The translations under genes were made by a program, and so were the position numbers. This document shows positions 7,177-16,242 of a DNA stretch of 64,000 nucleotides, one piece after another. Every line of letters starts with the position of its first letter. Position 1 is the first letter of the stretch. The notes beneath the pieces were generated by a model. That model was given only the letters and a program-made list of their open reading frames with translations, made no database searches and had not been told where the DNA came from. The DNA is taken from the NCBI RefSeq assembly GCF_000347775.1, contig NZ_APAT01000015.1:1090883-1154882 (forward strand), read 5' to 3'. Source of the stretch: Marinobacter santoriniensis NKSG1 (GTDB lineage Bacteria > Pseudomonadota > Gammaproteobacteria > Pseudomonadales > Oleiphilaceae).

Positions 7177-9451
7177 TTACCGAAGACTGTGGCTGATTCT
7201 GATCGCCACACTGGCTGTCACCTTTGCCCTGTTGGGCTACTTCGGCACGGAGGTCTACCGCGCCGCACCACCGATACCCGATCGGGTAGTGAATGCCGAC
7301 GGCCAGACACTCATGACCGAGGACAGCATCCTCGACGGACAGACCGCCTGGCAGTCCGTGGGTGGCATGCAGCTGGGTTCCATCTGGGGGCACGGAGCCT
7401 ATCAGGCGCCGGACTGGACGGCCGACTGGCTGCACCGGGAACTGCTTGCGTGGTTGAACATCGCTGCCATGGAAACCTATGGCACGCGATACAGCAACCT
7501 CAGCGGCCCGGAACAGAACGACCTGCAATACCGACTGAAAACCGCCTACCGGACCAACACCTATGATCCGGAAACCGGGACATTGACCCTGTCGGATCGG
7601 CGCATTCAAGCGATCAGGGAAACCGCCGACTATTACAGCCGCCTGTTCAGCGATGCCCCGGAGCTGCGGTCCACTCGCGAACACTACGCCATGAAGGAAG
7701 ACACTCTGCCGAATGTGAAACGCCGGGAGCGTCTGACCGAGTTCTTTTTCTGGACGGCATGGGCAGCGTCCACCGACCGCCCGGGCAGCGAAGCGACCTA
7801 CACCAACAACTGGCCCCATGAGCCGCTGATCGACAATCAACCCACCGCGGAGAACATTGTCTGGTCCATTGTCAGCATCGTGCTGCTCATTGCTGGCGTC
7901 GGCGGACTGGTCTGGGCCTGGTCGTTCCTGCGCAAGCATGACGAAGCAGAACCGTCAGCCCCGGCGTCCGATCCCCTGTCCCTGGTCAAACTGACAGCGT
8001 CCCAGAAAGCGCTGGGCAAATACCTGTTCCTGGTGGTGGCCCTGCTCGCCTTCCAGGTGATGATGGGTGGGGTAACCGCGCACTACACCGTCGAGGGGCA
8101 GAGCTTCTATGGCTTTGATCTGTCGAAATGGTTCCCCTACTCACTCGTCCGGACCTGGCATATCCAGGCAGCGCTGTTCTGGATTGCCACCGGATTCCTG
8201 GCGGCCGGCCTGTTCCTCGCCCCCATCATCAACGGCGGCAAGGATCCGAAATTCCAGAAACTCGGCGTCGACATCCTCTTCTGGGCCCTGGTGTTGGTGG
8301 TCGTCGGTTCGTTCATCGGCAATTTCCTGGCCATCGCCCAGATCATGCCACCGGAGCTGAACTTCTGGCTCGGACACCAGGGCTATGAGTTCGTGGACCT
8401 GGGGCGTCTCTGGCAAATCGGCAAATTCACCGGCATCGCCTTCTGGCTGGTACTCATGCTCAGGGGCATCGTTCCCGCCCTGAAACAGCCGGGCGACAAG
8501 AACCTGCTGGCGCTACTGACCGCCTCCGTGGTGGCCATCGGACTGTTCTATGGCGCCGGGTTCTTCTACGGGGAGCGGACACCAATTTCCATCATGGAAT
8601 ACTGGCGCTGGTGGATTGTCCATCTCTGGGTCGAGGGCTTCTTTGAGGTGTTTGCCACCACCGCGCTGGCCTTCATCTTCTGCAGCATGGGCCTGGTCTC
8701 AAGAACCATTGCCACCAGCTCGAGCCTGGCCTCCGCCAGCCTGTTCATGCTCGGAGGCGTTCCCGGCACCTTCCACCATCTCTACTTTGCCGGCACAACC
8801 ACACCGGTGATGGCCGTCGGCGCCACCTTCAGCGCCCTGGAAGTGGTACCGCTGGTTGTGCTGGGCTACGAAGCCTGGGAGAACTGGCGCCTGAAATCCA
8901 GCGCGCCCTGGATGGAAAAGGTCCGCTGGCCGCTGATGTTCTTCGTGGCGGTGGCCTTCTGGAACATGCTGGGTGCCGGCGTCTTCGGGTTCATGATCAA
9001 TCCGCCGATTGCGCTTTACTACATCCAGGGGCTGAACACCACGCCGACCCACGCCCACGCGGCACTGTTCGGAGTCTACGGCTTCCTCGCCCTCGGTTTC
9101 ACACTGTTGATACTGCGGTATCTGCGTCCGAACCTGGTGTTCAACGAGCGGCTGATGAAAACCGGTTTCTGGTGGCTGAACGGGGGCCTGGTACTGATGC
9201 TGTTCACCAGCCTGCTGCCCATCGGCATCATCCAGTTCGTTGCCAGCGCGGGCGAAGGTCTCTGGTACGCCCGGAGCGAAGCCTTCCTTCAGGGCGACCT
9301 GTTGCAAACGCTGCGCTGGGTCCGCACCTTCGGAGACGTGGTCTTCATTGTAGGCGCGCTGGCCGTCGGCTGGCAGGTTGTCTCGGCCCTGTTCTTCCCG
9401 AACCGGGTTCCCGTCGGCGCAACGCCGGCCGAGGCGGTCTCCGAGGCGTAA
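7169..9451 (+). CDS. norB: Quinol-dependent nitric oxide reductase (qNOR, NorB/NorZ)
   Basis: This single-chain enzyme of 760 residues reduces 2 NO to N2O with quinol electrons in the inner membrane. An N-terminal helix is followed by a large periplasmic domain (about residues 35-225) with the family motif [21 protein letters not shown], then a 12-helix heme-copper-oxidase-like core. Heme and FeB ligands appear in [26 protein letters not shown] (His plus the FeB-associated Glu), FHHLYFAG and THAHAALFG. The length and periplasmic extension mark qNOR rather than cNorB, and no norC is nearby. It is translationally coupled to the hemerythrin gene and shares NsrR control. Confidence 0.95.
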   Translation: MANYRRLWLILIATLAVTFALLGYFGTEVYRAAPPIPDRVVNADGQTLMTEDSILDGQTAWQSVGGMQLGSIWGHGAYQAPDWTADWLHRELLAWLNIAAMETYGTRYSNLSGPEQNDLQYRLKTAYRTNTYDPETGTLTLSDRRIQAIRETADYYSRLFSDAPELRSTREHYAMKEDTLPNVKRRERLTEFFFWTAWAASTDRPGSEATYTNNWPHEPLIDNQPTAENIVWSIVSIVLLIAGVGGLVWAWSFLRKHDEAEPSAPASDPLSLVKLTASQKALGKYLFLVVALLAFQVMMGGVTAHYTVEGQSFYGFDLSKWFPYSLVRTWHIQAALFWIATGFLAAGLFLAPIINGGKDPKFQKLGVDILFWALVLVVVGSFIGNFLAIAQIMPPELNFWLGHQGYEFVDLGRLWQIGKFTGIAFWLVLMLRGIVPALKQPGDKNLLALLTASVVAIGLFYGAGFFYGERTPISIMEYWRWWIVHLWVEGFFEVFATTALAFIFCSMGLVSRTIATSSSLASASLFMLGGVPGTFHHLYFAGTTTPVMAVGATFSALEVVPLVVLGYEAWENWRLKSSAPWMEKVRWPLMFFVAVAFWNMLGAGVFGFMINPPIALYYIQGLNTTPTHAHAALFGVYGFLALGFTLLILRYLRPNLVFNERLMKTGFWWLNGGLVLMLFTSLLPIGIIQFVASAGEGLWYARSEAFLQGDLLQTLRWVRTFGDVVFIVGALAVGWQVVSALFFPNRVPVGATPAEAVSEA

Positions 9452-9459
9452 AGCGGACT

Positions 9460-9485
9460 ATCCCGACACCTTCCGGTGTCGGGAT
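9460..9485 (+). terminator. Hairpin after norB
   Basis: A perfect 11-bp stem, ATCCCGACACC with its complement around loop TTCC, starts 9 bases after the norB stop. There is no strong T run, so its strength is uncertain. Confidence 0.6.
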
Positions 9486-9575
9486 TACCCCTCGGGAGGT
9501 ATCGGATTCATTGATCCAATCTGCAATACTGCGACTATACTCATTATCAATCCACGGAGTCCCGGGATCCGATCC

Positions 9576-10568
9576 ATGCCGAAGAGCAAGCTGACCGACC
9601 GTTTTGGTCGCACCGTCAATTATGTTCGTCTTTCCGTCACGGACCGCTGTGACTTCCGCTGTGTGTATTGCATGGCCGAAGACATGACCTTCCTGCCACG
9701 GCAGCAGGTTCTGACGCTGGAGGAAATTGCCCGGGTCGCGCGCAATTTTGTCGATCTTGGCACCGAAAAGATTCGCCTCACCGGCGGCGAGCCCATGGTC
9801 CGCAAGGATATCCTGGAACTGGTCCGTGAAATCGGCACCTACGGGCTTCGCGATTTTGCCATGACCACCAACGGCAGCCAGCTGTCCCACATGGCCGAAC
9901 CCTTGCGCAAGGCCGGACTCCACCGCCTGAACATCAGTCTGGATTCCCTGGACGAGGACAAGTTCCGGACCATCACCCGGACCGGCCGACTGAGCCACGT
10001 GCTCGACGGCATTGATGCCGCCCGCGAAGCGGGTTTCCGGGGCATCAAACTGAACACGGTTGTGATGAAGGGACGCAATGATGAGGAAATCCCGGAGCTG
10101 ATCGAGTTTGCCCGTCGCAAGCAGGTGGACATCAGCTTTATCGAAGAAATGCCGCTGGGCGAGATCTCCGAACACGACCGTGGACTGGCCCTGTGCACCA
10201 GTGACGAAGTACGGGACATCATCCGCAAACGCCACGACCTTGTACCGGCTACCGAGGATTCCGGTGGACCGGCACGCTATTACCGCATGCCGGACAGCCC
10301 GATACGTGTCGGGTTCATCTCACCCCACTCCCATAACTTCTGCTCGACCTGCAACCGGGTGCGGGTCACCGTCGAAGGCCGGTTACTGCTGTGCCTTGGG
10401 AACGAGCACTCGGTGGACCTGCGCCGGGTCCTCAGGGGCAACCCCGTCAATGATGAAAAGCTCCGGCAAACCATCATCAACGCCATGGACCTAAAGCCCG
10501 AACGTCACCACTTTTCCAGCGATGGCGATGTGCAGATCCTTCGATTCATGAACATGACCGGCGGCTGA
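9576..10568 (+). CDS. moaA: GTP 3',8-cyclase MoaA (molybdenum cofactor biosynthesis)
   Basis: This radical-SAM enzyme of 330 residues starts molybdopterin synthesis by converting GTP to the 3',8-cyclo intermediate. The N-terminal cluster motif is CxxxCxxC at C25, C29 and C32 ([11 protein letters not shown]), with GGEP at 70-73. The second [4Fe-4S] site uses C256, C259 and C273, and the essential C-terminal Gly-Gly is present. The ATG at 9576 has no good ribosome site but fits the family N-terminus. It follows the norB terminator. Extra MoaA copies near nar/nor genes are common in denitrifiers because NarG needs the cofactor. Confidence 0.95.
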   Translation: MPKSKLTDRFGRTVNYVRLSVTDRCDFRCVYCMAEDMTFLPRQQVLTLEEIARVARNFVDLGTEKIRLTGGEPMVRKDILELVREIGTYGLRDFAMTTNGSQLSHMAEPLRKAGLHRLNISLDSLDEDKFRTITRTGRLSHVLDGIDAAREAGFRGIKLNTVVMKGRNDEEIPELIEFARRKQVDISFIEEMPLGEISEHDRGLALCTSDEVRDIIRKRHDLVPATEDSGGPARYYRMPDSPIRVGFISPHSHNFCSTCNRVRVTVEGRLLLCLGNEHSVDLRRVLRGNPVNDEKLRQTIINAMDLKPERHHFSSDGDVQILRFMNMTGG

Positions 10569-10663
10569 CGACCGCTCGTCCTTTTCCGACCCGGACCACC
10601 CCGTTAGAAAATGTGCCGACTGCGGTATAAGATCACCGCAATAACAATGAAAAAGGCACCCTC

Positions 10664-12394
10664 ATGAAAAGAACCGGCGCGGCCCTGGTCCGTTTTGCCC
10701 TCGAACAACTGGGCGTTCGTCGAACGTTCGGGATTCCCGGCGTACACACCACCGAAATTTACGACGAACTGAACCGCTCGGATAGCATTACCCCTACCCT
10801 CGTCGCTCACGAATGTGGCGGTGCCTTCATGGCTGACGCCGTCAGCCGCACCAGCAAAGACGTCGGCACCCTTCTGATTGTGCCGGCAGCAGGAGTCACC
10901 CATGCTGCCAGCGGCATCGGCGAGGCCGGTATCGACGGGATTCCCATGCTGATCATTTCGGGAGGCATTCATTCCGAAAGCGGACACAAATACCAACTCC
11001 ACGAGATGGACCAGCATACCCTGCTCAAGCCGATTACCAAGGGAACATGGCGGATAACCCGACACCGGGACATCATCCCCACGCTCTACCGGGCCTACAC
11101 AACCGCCATTACCGGAGAGCCGGGGCCCGTCTTTGTCGAGGTGCCCTACAACATCAGTAATTTTCTGGGATATGTGGAGGACTTGCCCAAGTGGCAACCG
11201 CCGGAGGCACCACCACTACCCGATCAGGCGTTGATAGACGATGCAGCACGGACCCTGTTGGCGGCAGGTCAACCCGGCATTTTTGCCGGTTGGGGTGCGG
11301 TGGATGCCCAGGCATCGCTGGTGGAACTGGCGGAGCATCTGGATGCGCCGGTGGCCGTCACGCTCCAGGGGCTGAGCGCATTCCCCGGGAATCATCCCCT
11401 GCATACAGGGATGGGAATGGGCGATTACGCCGTACCAGCAGCCACCAATGCGTTTGCCAAGGTGGATTGCCTTCTGGCCATCGGCACCCGTTTCTCCGAG
11501 ATACCCACGGGCAGTTATGGCATCAACCCGCCCCAATCCCTCATCCATACCGACATCAATCCGGCGGTGTTCAACGCCAACTATCCGGCCAGCCACACAC
11601 TGGAGGGTGATGCAAAATCGATACTGCCCGCCCTGTTACGGGCCGTAAAAGCCCTCCGGGCCGAGGCGGCCAACACCGGTATTCGCGAACAGATCGCCAG
11701 GGACAAGGCGGCTTATCGTCAGGAGTGGCGCGATCACGACAGTCAGGAGCGGGTCAATCCGGAACGTTTTTTCAGCCAGTTGCGCCAGATTCTCGATGAC
11801 GATGCCATTGTGGTAGCGGATGACGGCAACCACACGTTTCTGACCGCTGAACTGATGCCGATCCTGGGACCACGATGCTACCTGTCGCCCAGCGATTTCA
11901 ACGCCATGGGGTACTGTGTGCCCGGAACCATCGGCGCCAAACTGGCGAACCCGAAGCGTCAGGTTATCGGCATCGTGGGAGACGGAGCCCTTCTGATGAC
12001 CGGCATGGAACTGGTCACTGCGGTTCGTGAAAATACCGGCGTCGTCCTCTTTGTTTTCAACGACGGTGAACTGTCCCAGATTTCACAGGCCCAGCAGATT
12101 CCCTACAACCAGAAAACCTGCTCGGTACTGGGCTCAATCGACTATCAGGCGTTTGCCGGGGCATTCGGGGTGGAATACCTGGCTCTCGACGGCAATGAAG
12201 CCATTGTGGAGACGGTGAACATTGCGCTGGAAAGAGCCGCTGCCGGAAACCCCGTCCTGGTGAACGTTCGGATTGATTACAGCAAACCCACCCGTTTCAC
12301 CCGCGGAGTGGTAAAAACCAACCTGGGCCGGATGGCGGCCCGGGATAAGGTTCGGGTTGTCGGACGGGCCCTGTGGCGGAAAGTGCGCCCGTGA
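10664..12394 (+). CDS. Thiamine-diphosphate-dependent enzyme, acetolactate-synthase-like
   Basis: This protein of 576 residues has the three-domain ThDP fold: an N-terminal pyrimidine-binding domain with catalytic Glu in VAHECGG (about residue 49), a central Rossmann-like domain, and a C-terminal diphosphate-binding domain with GDGALLMTGMEL ending in N (VFNDG). It resembles the large-subunit acetolactate synthase/benzoylformate decarboxylase group, but no small regulatory subunit is adjacent and the substrate is unknown. It is a single gene convergent with nosL. The very basic tail (AARDKVRVVGRALWRKVRP) is unlike classical IlvB. The link to denitrification, if any, is unclear. Confidence 0.8.
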   Translation: MKRTGAALVRFALEQLGVRRTFGIPGVHTTEIYDELNRSDSITPTLVAHECGGAFMADAVSRTSKDVGTLLIVPAAGVTHAASGIGEAGIDGIPMLIISGGIHSESGHKYQLHEMDQHTLLKPITKGTWRITRHRDIIPTLYRAYTTAITGEPGPVFVEVPYNISNFLGYVEDLPKWQPPEAPPLPDQALIDDAARTLLAAGQPGIFAGWGAVDAQASLVELAEHLDAPVAVTLQGLSAFPGNHPLHTGMGMGDYAVPAATNAFAKVDCLLAIGTRFSEIPTGSYGINPPQSLIHTDINPAVFNANYPASHTLEGDAKSILPALLRAVKALRAEAANTGIREQIARDKAAYRQEWRDHDSQERVNPERFFSQLRQILDDDAIVVADDGNHTFLTAELMPILGPRCYLSPSDFNAMGYCVPGTIGAKLANPKRQVIGIVGDGALLMTGMELVTAVRENTGVVLFVFNDGELSQISQAQQIPYNQKTCSVLGSIDYQAFAGAFGVEYLALDGNEAIVETVNIALERAAAGNPVLVNVRIDYSKPTRFTRGVVKTNLGRMAARDKVRVVGRALWRKVRP

Positions 12395-12409
12395 ACTGAC
12401 AGGCCCGGC

Positions 12410-12435
12410 GGCCCGCTCACTCCGATGAGCGGGCC
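12410..12435. terminator. Hairpin between the ThDP gene and nosL
   Basis: GGCCCGCTC (12410-12418) and GAGCGGGCC (12427-12435) form a perfect 9-bp stem across the end of nosL, between convergent genes. There is no T run, so it may be only a coincidental or weak bidirectional terminator. Confidence 0.35.
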
Positions 12436-12986
12436 ATATCCTCCATTGAAGCCGCGCCGGCCATATTGCCCATCGCCATGCCGCCGCTTACATGCTCCAG
12501 GGTGATCTGGGCATATTTCAGAACCTCACCGCCGTGGGTTTTCGCGAAGTCCCGGGCATCGGATTCCAGGGCGAAGGATGCCAGCGTCGGCCCCATTGCA
12601 CCTTTGCGGTCCGAGCCGGCCACGTAGAAGGCGTCACGGGCATCCACCAGCGCTGTGTCGTCCGGGTTTTGCCAATCGGTCTGTGCCATGTCGTGGACGT
12701 ACAGGGTGTCTGTCTGATGAATGTTTTCCGGCTGGAGTTTCCAGGCGAACAGTTCCCGGGTGGAACAGAATTTCCTGACCCGCTGACGGTCCCCGGTAAT
12801 CGCCTCACCCTTGGGACCGGGGAAACCACTGATGATCATGCCGCACACGTGGCATTCGTCGCCGGACTCGATGTGCACCGGCGCAGGCTTTTCAGCGACA
12901 GTGTCCTCGCCACCGGAACACCCACTGATCGTGAACGCGCTCAGGACAATCAGAAGCCAGTGAAACCTGGGTATGTTCAAAGTCAT
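12417..12986 (-). CDS. nosL: NosL, copper-binding lipoprotein for N2O reductase assembly
   Basis: NosL delivers Cu(I) to nitrous oxide reductase in the periplasm. The 189-residue form starting at 12986 has GGAGAG upstream and a lipoprotein signal ending at C23 (TISGC). The Cu(I) motif CxxCGM is present (ECHVCGM, residues 44-50). The C-terminal tail is Met-rich (GGMAMGNMAGAASMEDM). It is the last gene of the nos operon, 11 bases after nosY. No nosX/apbE-type flavin transferase follows it here. Confidence 0.93.
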   Translation of the reverse strand: MTLNIPRFHWLLIVLSAFTISGCSGGEDTVAEKPAPVHIESGDECHVCGMIISGFPGPKGEAITGDRQRVRKFCSTRELFAWKLQPENIHQTDTLYVHDMAQTDWQNPDDTALVDARDAFYVAGSDRKGAMGPTLASFALESDARDFAKTHGGEVLKYAQITLEHVSGGMAMGNMAGAASMEDMARSSE

Positions 12987-12997
12987 AACACTCTCCA

Positions 12998-13828
12998 TCA
13001 GATACGACGATTCCGGAACAGCACCAGGGCGCCCGCCAGGGGCAGCGCCACCCATAACACCAACGCCGCCCACAGTCCGGCCATGCCAATCGGCAGATCT
13101 GCCCCAAGGCTGAGAACACCGGTGAGCTGGGGCCCGTTGCCGAATGCCACGATATTGAGCAGGCGGTATATGTCGGTGGGATTGAGCATCAGCAGCCAGG
13201 GCAGCAGGTCTGCGTTCAGCTTGCCCTCGCTGGCCACGAGACTGCCCAGCAGCAGGAGGTCAAAAATCAGCACAAAGAAAAACCAGATCGCCAGAGCCAG
13301 ACCAGCCGCCACCGGCTTCTCTCCCACTCTGACACTGACCAGGTAAGCCAGTGCGATAAAGCCCCAACCGAGCAGAACCGTGGAACCGATGAAACGAAGC
13401 ATGGCGATGGCCAGGTTGCCAATCTCGACATCCTCCACCAACGCGGCGATCGCCAAACCGGCCACACCAAATCCGATCAGTGTGGCCAGGGCCAGGGTCA
13501 GTCCATGGCCGAGGAACTTGCCAAGCAGCAGTTGGCTCCGACTGATGGGGTAGGTCATCAGCAGCAGCAACGTTCCGCCCTCGTCCTCACCGACGATGGC
13601 GTCATAGGCCAGTAACAGGGCAATCAACGGAATCAGGAAAATGCCGAGGCTGGCCAGACTGGCAATCGTTGCCGGTGTCGAGGCATAACCGACCTGGCCG
13701 GACGCCGCAGCACCGAACCAGGCAATGCCCAGGGCCAGGGTGGCAAACACCAGTGCGATGGCCACCAACCACCGGTTACGCAGGCTGTCGTTGAGCTCCT
13801 TGCGGGCAATGGTCCAGACACTGTTCAT
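12998..13828 (-). CDS. nosY: NosY, ABC transporter permease for N2O reductase maturation
   Basis: This inner-membrane permease of 276 residues has about six helices and starts MNSVWTIARKELNDSLRNRW. It partners with NosF and NosD to provide sulfur for the CuZ cluster of NosZ. The family motif VGEDEGGTLLLLMTYP is present. GGGAGG precedes the ATG at 13828, which overlaps the nosF stop by 4 bases, so translation is coupled. Confidence 0.93.
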   Translation of the reverse strand: MNSVWTIARKELNDSLRNRWLVAIALVFATLALGIAWFGAAASGQVGYASTPATIASLASLGIFLIPLIALLLAYDAIVGEDEGGTLLLLMTYPISRSQLLLGKFLGHGLTLALATLIGFGVAGLAIAALVEDVEIGNLAIAMLRFIGSTVLLGWGFIALAYLVSVRVGEKPVAAGLALAIWFFFVLIFDLLLLGSLVASEGKLNADLLPWLLMLNPTDIYRLLNIVAFGNGPQLTGVLSLGADLPIGMAGLWAALVLWVALPLAGALVLFRNRRI

Positions 13829-14757
13829 TGGGAACCTCCCCGGTGCGCCAGCCCGCCCGTTCCGATAAAGTGCACGTAAATATCCTCCAGACTCGGCTGG
13901 TGAATGCTGATATCGGCCACTTCGCCGGAGCCCAGCACGGCCTCCAGCATCGCCATTTTATCCCCCGCCTTGATCTCCACCCGCAGCCGACCGTTGTCGG
14001 CTCTGGTCAGCAATCCCTGGCCACGGGCGCCTTGATCAATAACCGCCTCCAGCGCGGCCGTTGAGCGCACCGGATCCAGAAACAGCGTCACCGGCATGTT
14101 GGCCTGACGCCGCAAGGCCGCCAGATCGCCCACCGCCTGCAAGGCACCATCGGTAAGAATCGCAGCACGGTCGATGTAGGGCTCAACGCCCGGCAGAACG
14201 TGGGAGCACAGCACAATCCCCGTACCCATATCCCGCAAATCCCGCAACAGGCGATAGAGATCGGCGGTGGCCACCGGGTCCAGCCCCACCGTCGGTTCAT
14301 CGAGCATCAAAAGCTTTGGCTGCCCCAGCAACGCCTGAGCCAGCCCCAGACGCTGCCGCATGCCTTTGGAATAGGTTTTGGTGCGGGCTTCCATGGCATC
14401 ACCGAGGCCCACCCGCTCGAGCAGCGCGGGCACCTGCCTGACGGACGCCCCCTTCAGGCGTGCGAAATGGCTGAGGATTTCCCGGCCGGTCAGCTGCGGA
14501 TAGAACATCACGTTCTCCGGCAGATAACCGAGGTGACGGGTGATCTGCGGATCTCCCGCCTGCCCGCCAAGAACCGACAGGGCGCCCCCATCCGGCTGCA
14601 TCAACCCGAGAATCAGCTTGATCGTGGTGGTCTTTCCGGCACCGTTATGGCCGAAGAGACCAAGGATTTCGCCCGGTTCCAGACGCAGATCGATACCCTG
14701 CAACACCGGCCGTTTCTCATATCGGTAACTCACATTTTCAAGGTGAAAACAGCTCAT
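13825..14757 (-). CDS. nosF: NosF, ABC transporter ATPase for N2O reductase maturation
   Basis: This cytoplasmic ATPase of 310 residues has Walker A GHNGAGKTT, an ABC signature in the variant form TYSKGMRQRLGLAQ, Walker B LLMLDEPT and the switch His in LCSHVL. I placed the start at 14757 (MSCFHLENVSYRYE) because GGAG lies 6 bases upstream and the ATG overlaps the nosD stop as ATGA. It drives NosY and, with NosD, supplies the sulfur species used to build CuZ. The C-terminal part after residue 215 is the usual NosF extension. Confidence 0.94.
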   Translation of the reverse strand: MSCFHLENVSYRYEKRPVLQGIDLRLEPGEILGLFGHNGAGKTTTIKLILGLMQPDGGALSVLGGQAGDPQITRHLGYLPENVMFYPQLTGREILSHFARLKGASVRQVPALLERVGLGDAMEARTKTYSKGMRQRLGLAQALLGQPKLLMLDEPTVGLDPVATADLYRLLRDLRDMGTGIVLCSHVLPGVEPYIDRAAILTDGALQAVGDLAALRRQANMPVTLFLDPVRSTAALEAVIDQGARGQGLLTRADNGRLRVEIKAGDKMAMLEAVLGSGEVADISIHQPSLEDIYVHFIGTGGLAHRGGSQ

Positions 14758-16022
14758 GGCGTCTCCGGTTTCAATGCTGAAGGAATGCGCATCAAGGGGT
14801 GGGAATCGGTCACACCGGCGGATCTCACCACCGGAAAGGCTTTCTGCACCCACCGCAGGGTGTCCACGGCGGGACTGAACATGAGTACCCGCGCCTCCGG
14901 ATAGGTCCAGAGCAGTCGGTCCACGTTATCATTGGGTTCGTAGGGCACATCCCCCACGCCGTCCTGGTTCCGGTCCCAACCGAGGTAATCGCTCCAATAG
15001 TTGCCGCGCCCATCCAGCGACCACTCCTGCTCCCGCGTGGCCACATACTTCACCTGGCGCCGGTTATTGACGAACGCATTCCCGAACAGCCGGTTGTCTT
15101 CCGACCCGGCCGTCAGGTGGATGCCAATATTGCTGTCGGCAAACAGGTTGCCCTCAAACGTGTTGTACAGAGAGTTGTAGATGAACACCGCCTTGCCTTC
15201 GGCACCATCAATGGCCACCCCGGAGGTCTGCCCCTGGGACACTCCGGTCACCACATTGCCCCGGAACTCGGACTGGGTAATGAAGTTCATAAGAATGCCG
15301 TAGTTCTCGTCGTTCTCGGAGCGGTTGTTCAGCACCGTCAGACACTTGCTCTGCATCAGGGCATAACCGGTCCGGGTGCCATGGGTCACGTTATCTTCCA
15401 GCCGGTTATCCATGGAATACATGTAGTGGACGCCATAGCGTAGATCCGCCATCCGGTTGCCACGGATCGTATTGTGGTTGGAGGTCTCGATGTAGATAGC
15501 ATCGCGGGTCTGCCGGATGTCGTTTCCGACGATCAGCGCCCCGGTCGTGTTATGAAGATGAATACCGTTGCCCCGATCCTGGGAGCGCAGACCGACGTTT
15601 CCCCGAATGCGATTGCCCCGCACGGTCACATCCGGTGTGCCATCCAGCCAGATCCCGAACGCTGAGCCCTGCAGGCGATTCTGTTCGATCACCGCCCCCT
15701 TCGCCTCGCGCGCCACAAAAATACCGGAATCCAGCTCATTCAGGTCACGCCCCCAGTGGCGGATGGAACAGCCGGAAAATGTCACCTCCGGCGCGAGAAT
15801 CTCCACCGCGCTCCCCTTTCCGCCAGCGTCAATGACCGTGTCCGGGACACAGGCAATCCGAACGCCCGGCACCCGGACGACCAGAGGCGCAAGCTGTTCT
15901 GGGGGCAGCTCAAACGCGGTCCCCGGCGCGAGCGCATCCAGGCGCTGCTGCAGATCCGCCCTGGCGGCCAGCGGGAAAAGCAGGACCGTCAAAATCAACC
16001 CAAAACGCAGGAACTGATACAT
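14754..16022 (-). CDS. nosD: NosD, periplasmic beta-helix maturation protein
   Basis: This protein of 422 residues has a signal peptide (MYQFLRFGLILTVLLFPLAARA) followed by right-handed parallel beta-helix repeats rich in N and G, such as NTTGALIVGNDIRQTRDAIY and NHNTIRGNRMADLRYGVHY. NosD works with NosFY in the periplasm to build the copper-sulfur CuZ centre of NosZ. It is the first gene after the 220-base gap behind nosZ, and that gap holds the inverted-repeat element at 16072-16185. Its stop overlaps the nosF start. Confidence 0.94.
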   Translation of the reverse strand: MYQFLRFGLILTVLLFPLAARADLQQRLDALAPGTAFELPPEQLAPLVVRVPGVRIACVPDTVIDAGGKGSAVEILAPEVTFSGCSIRHWGRDLNELDSGIFVAREAKGAVIEQNRLQGSAFGIWLDGTPDVTVRGNRIRGNVGLRSQDRGNGIHLHNTTGALIVGNDIRQTRDAIYIETSNHNTIRGNRMADLRYGVHYMYSMDNRLEDNVTHGTRTGYALMQSKCLTVLNNRSENDENYGILMNFITQSEFRGNVVTGVSQGQTSGVAIDGAEGKAVFIYNSLYNTFEGNLFADSNIGIHLTAGSEDNRLFGNAFVNNRRQVKYVATREQEWSLDGRGNYWSDYLGWDRNQDGVGDVPYEPNDNVDRLLWTYPEARVLMFSPAVDTLRWVQKAFPVVRSAGVTDSHPLMRIPSALKPETP

Positions 16023-16071
16023 CCATCTATCTCAATAATGTGCAACTGTCTGCGGCCTGCCCCAAACACGG

Positions 16072-16185
16072 GCAATTCATCAGGAGGCCGCTTTCCAAAA
16101 CTGTGCGGAGCCATGGATGGCGGAGCTCAAGCGCCACAGGGACGTGCTTGAGCAGGTTTTGGAAAGCGGCCTCCTGATGGATTGC
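16072..16185. repeat. Nested inverted-repeat element, copy A (between nosZ and nosD)
   Basis: Two 30-base arms (16072-16101 and 16156-16185) are reverse complements with one mismatch. The inner 23 bases (16079-16101 against 16156-16178) are perfect and include CTTTCCAAAAC/GTTTTGGAAAG. Inside are two smaller hairpins: GCCAT-GG-ATGGC, and CTCAAGC...GCTTGAG. A related copy in the opposite orientation lies at 22254-22335. It could fold as a branched RNA that attenuates or protects nos mRNA, or it may be a MITE/REP-like element. It contains no convincing gene. Confidence 0.8.
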
Positions 16186-16242
16186 GCACCAGGTATGCGG
16201 GCCTGACCTCCCATCAGCAGGAGACCAGGCCCGCAGCACCAA

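Noticed and set aside
16112..16206. Possible 29-codon peptide MAELKRHRDVLEQVLE... inside hairpin element A
   Set aside because: It has no ribosome site, and the frame lies within a structured repeat. Copy B encodes a different, shorter version, so base pairing explains the conservation better.
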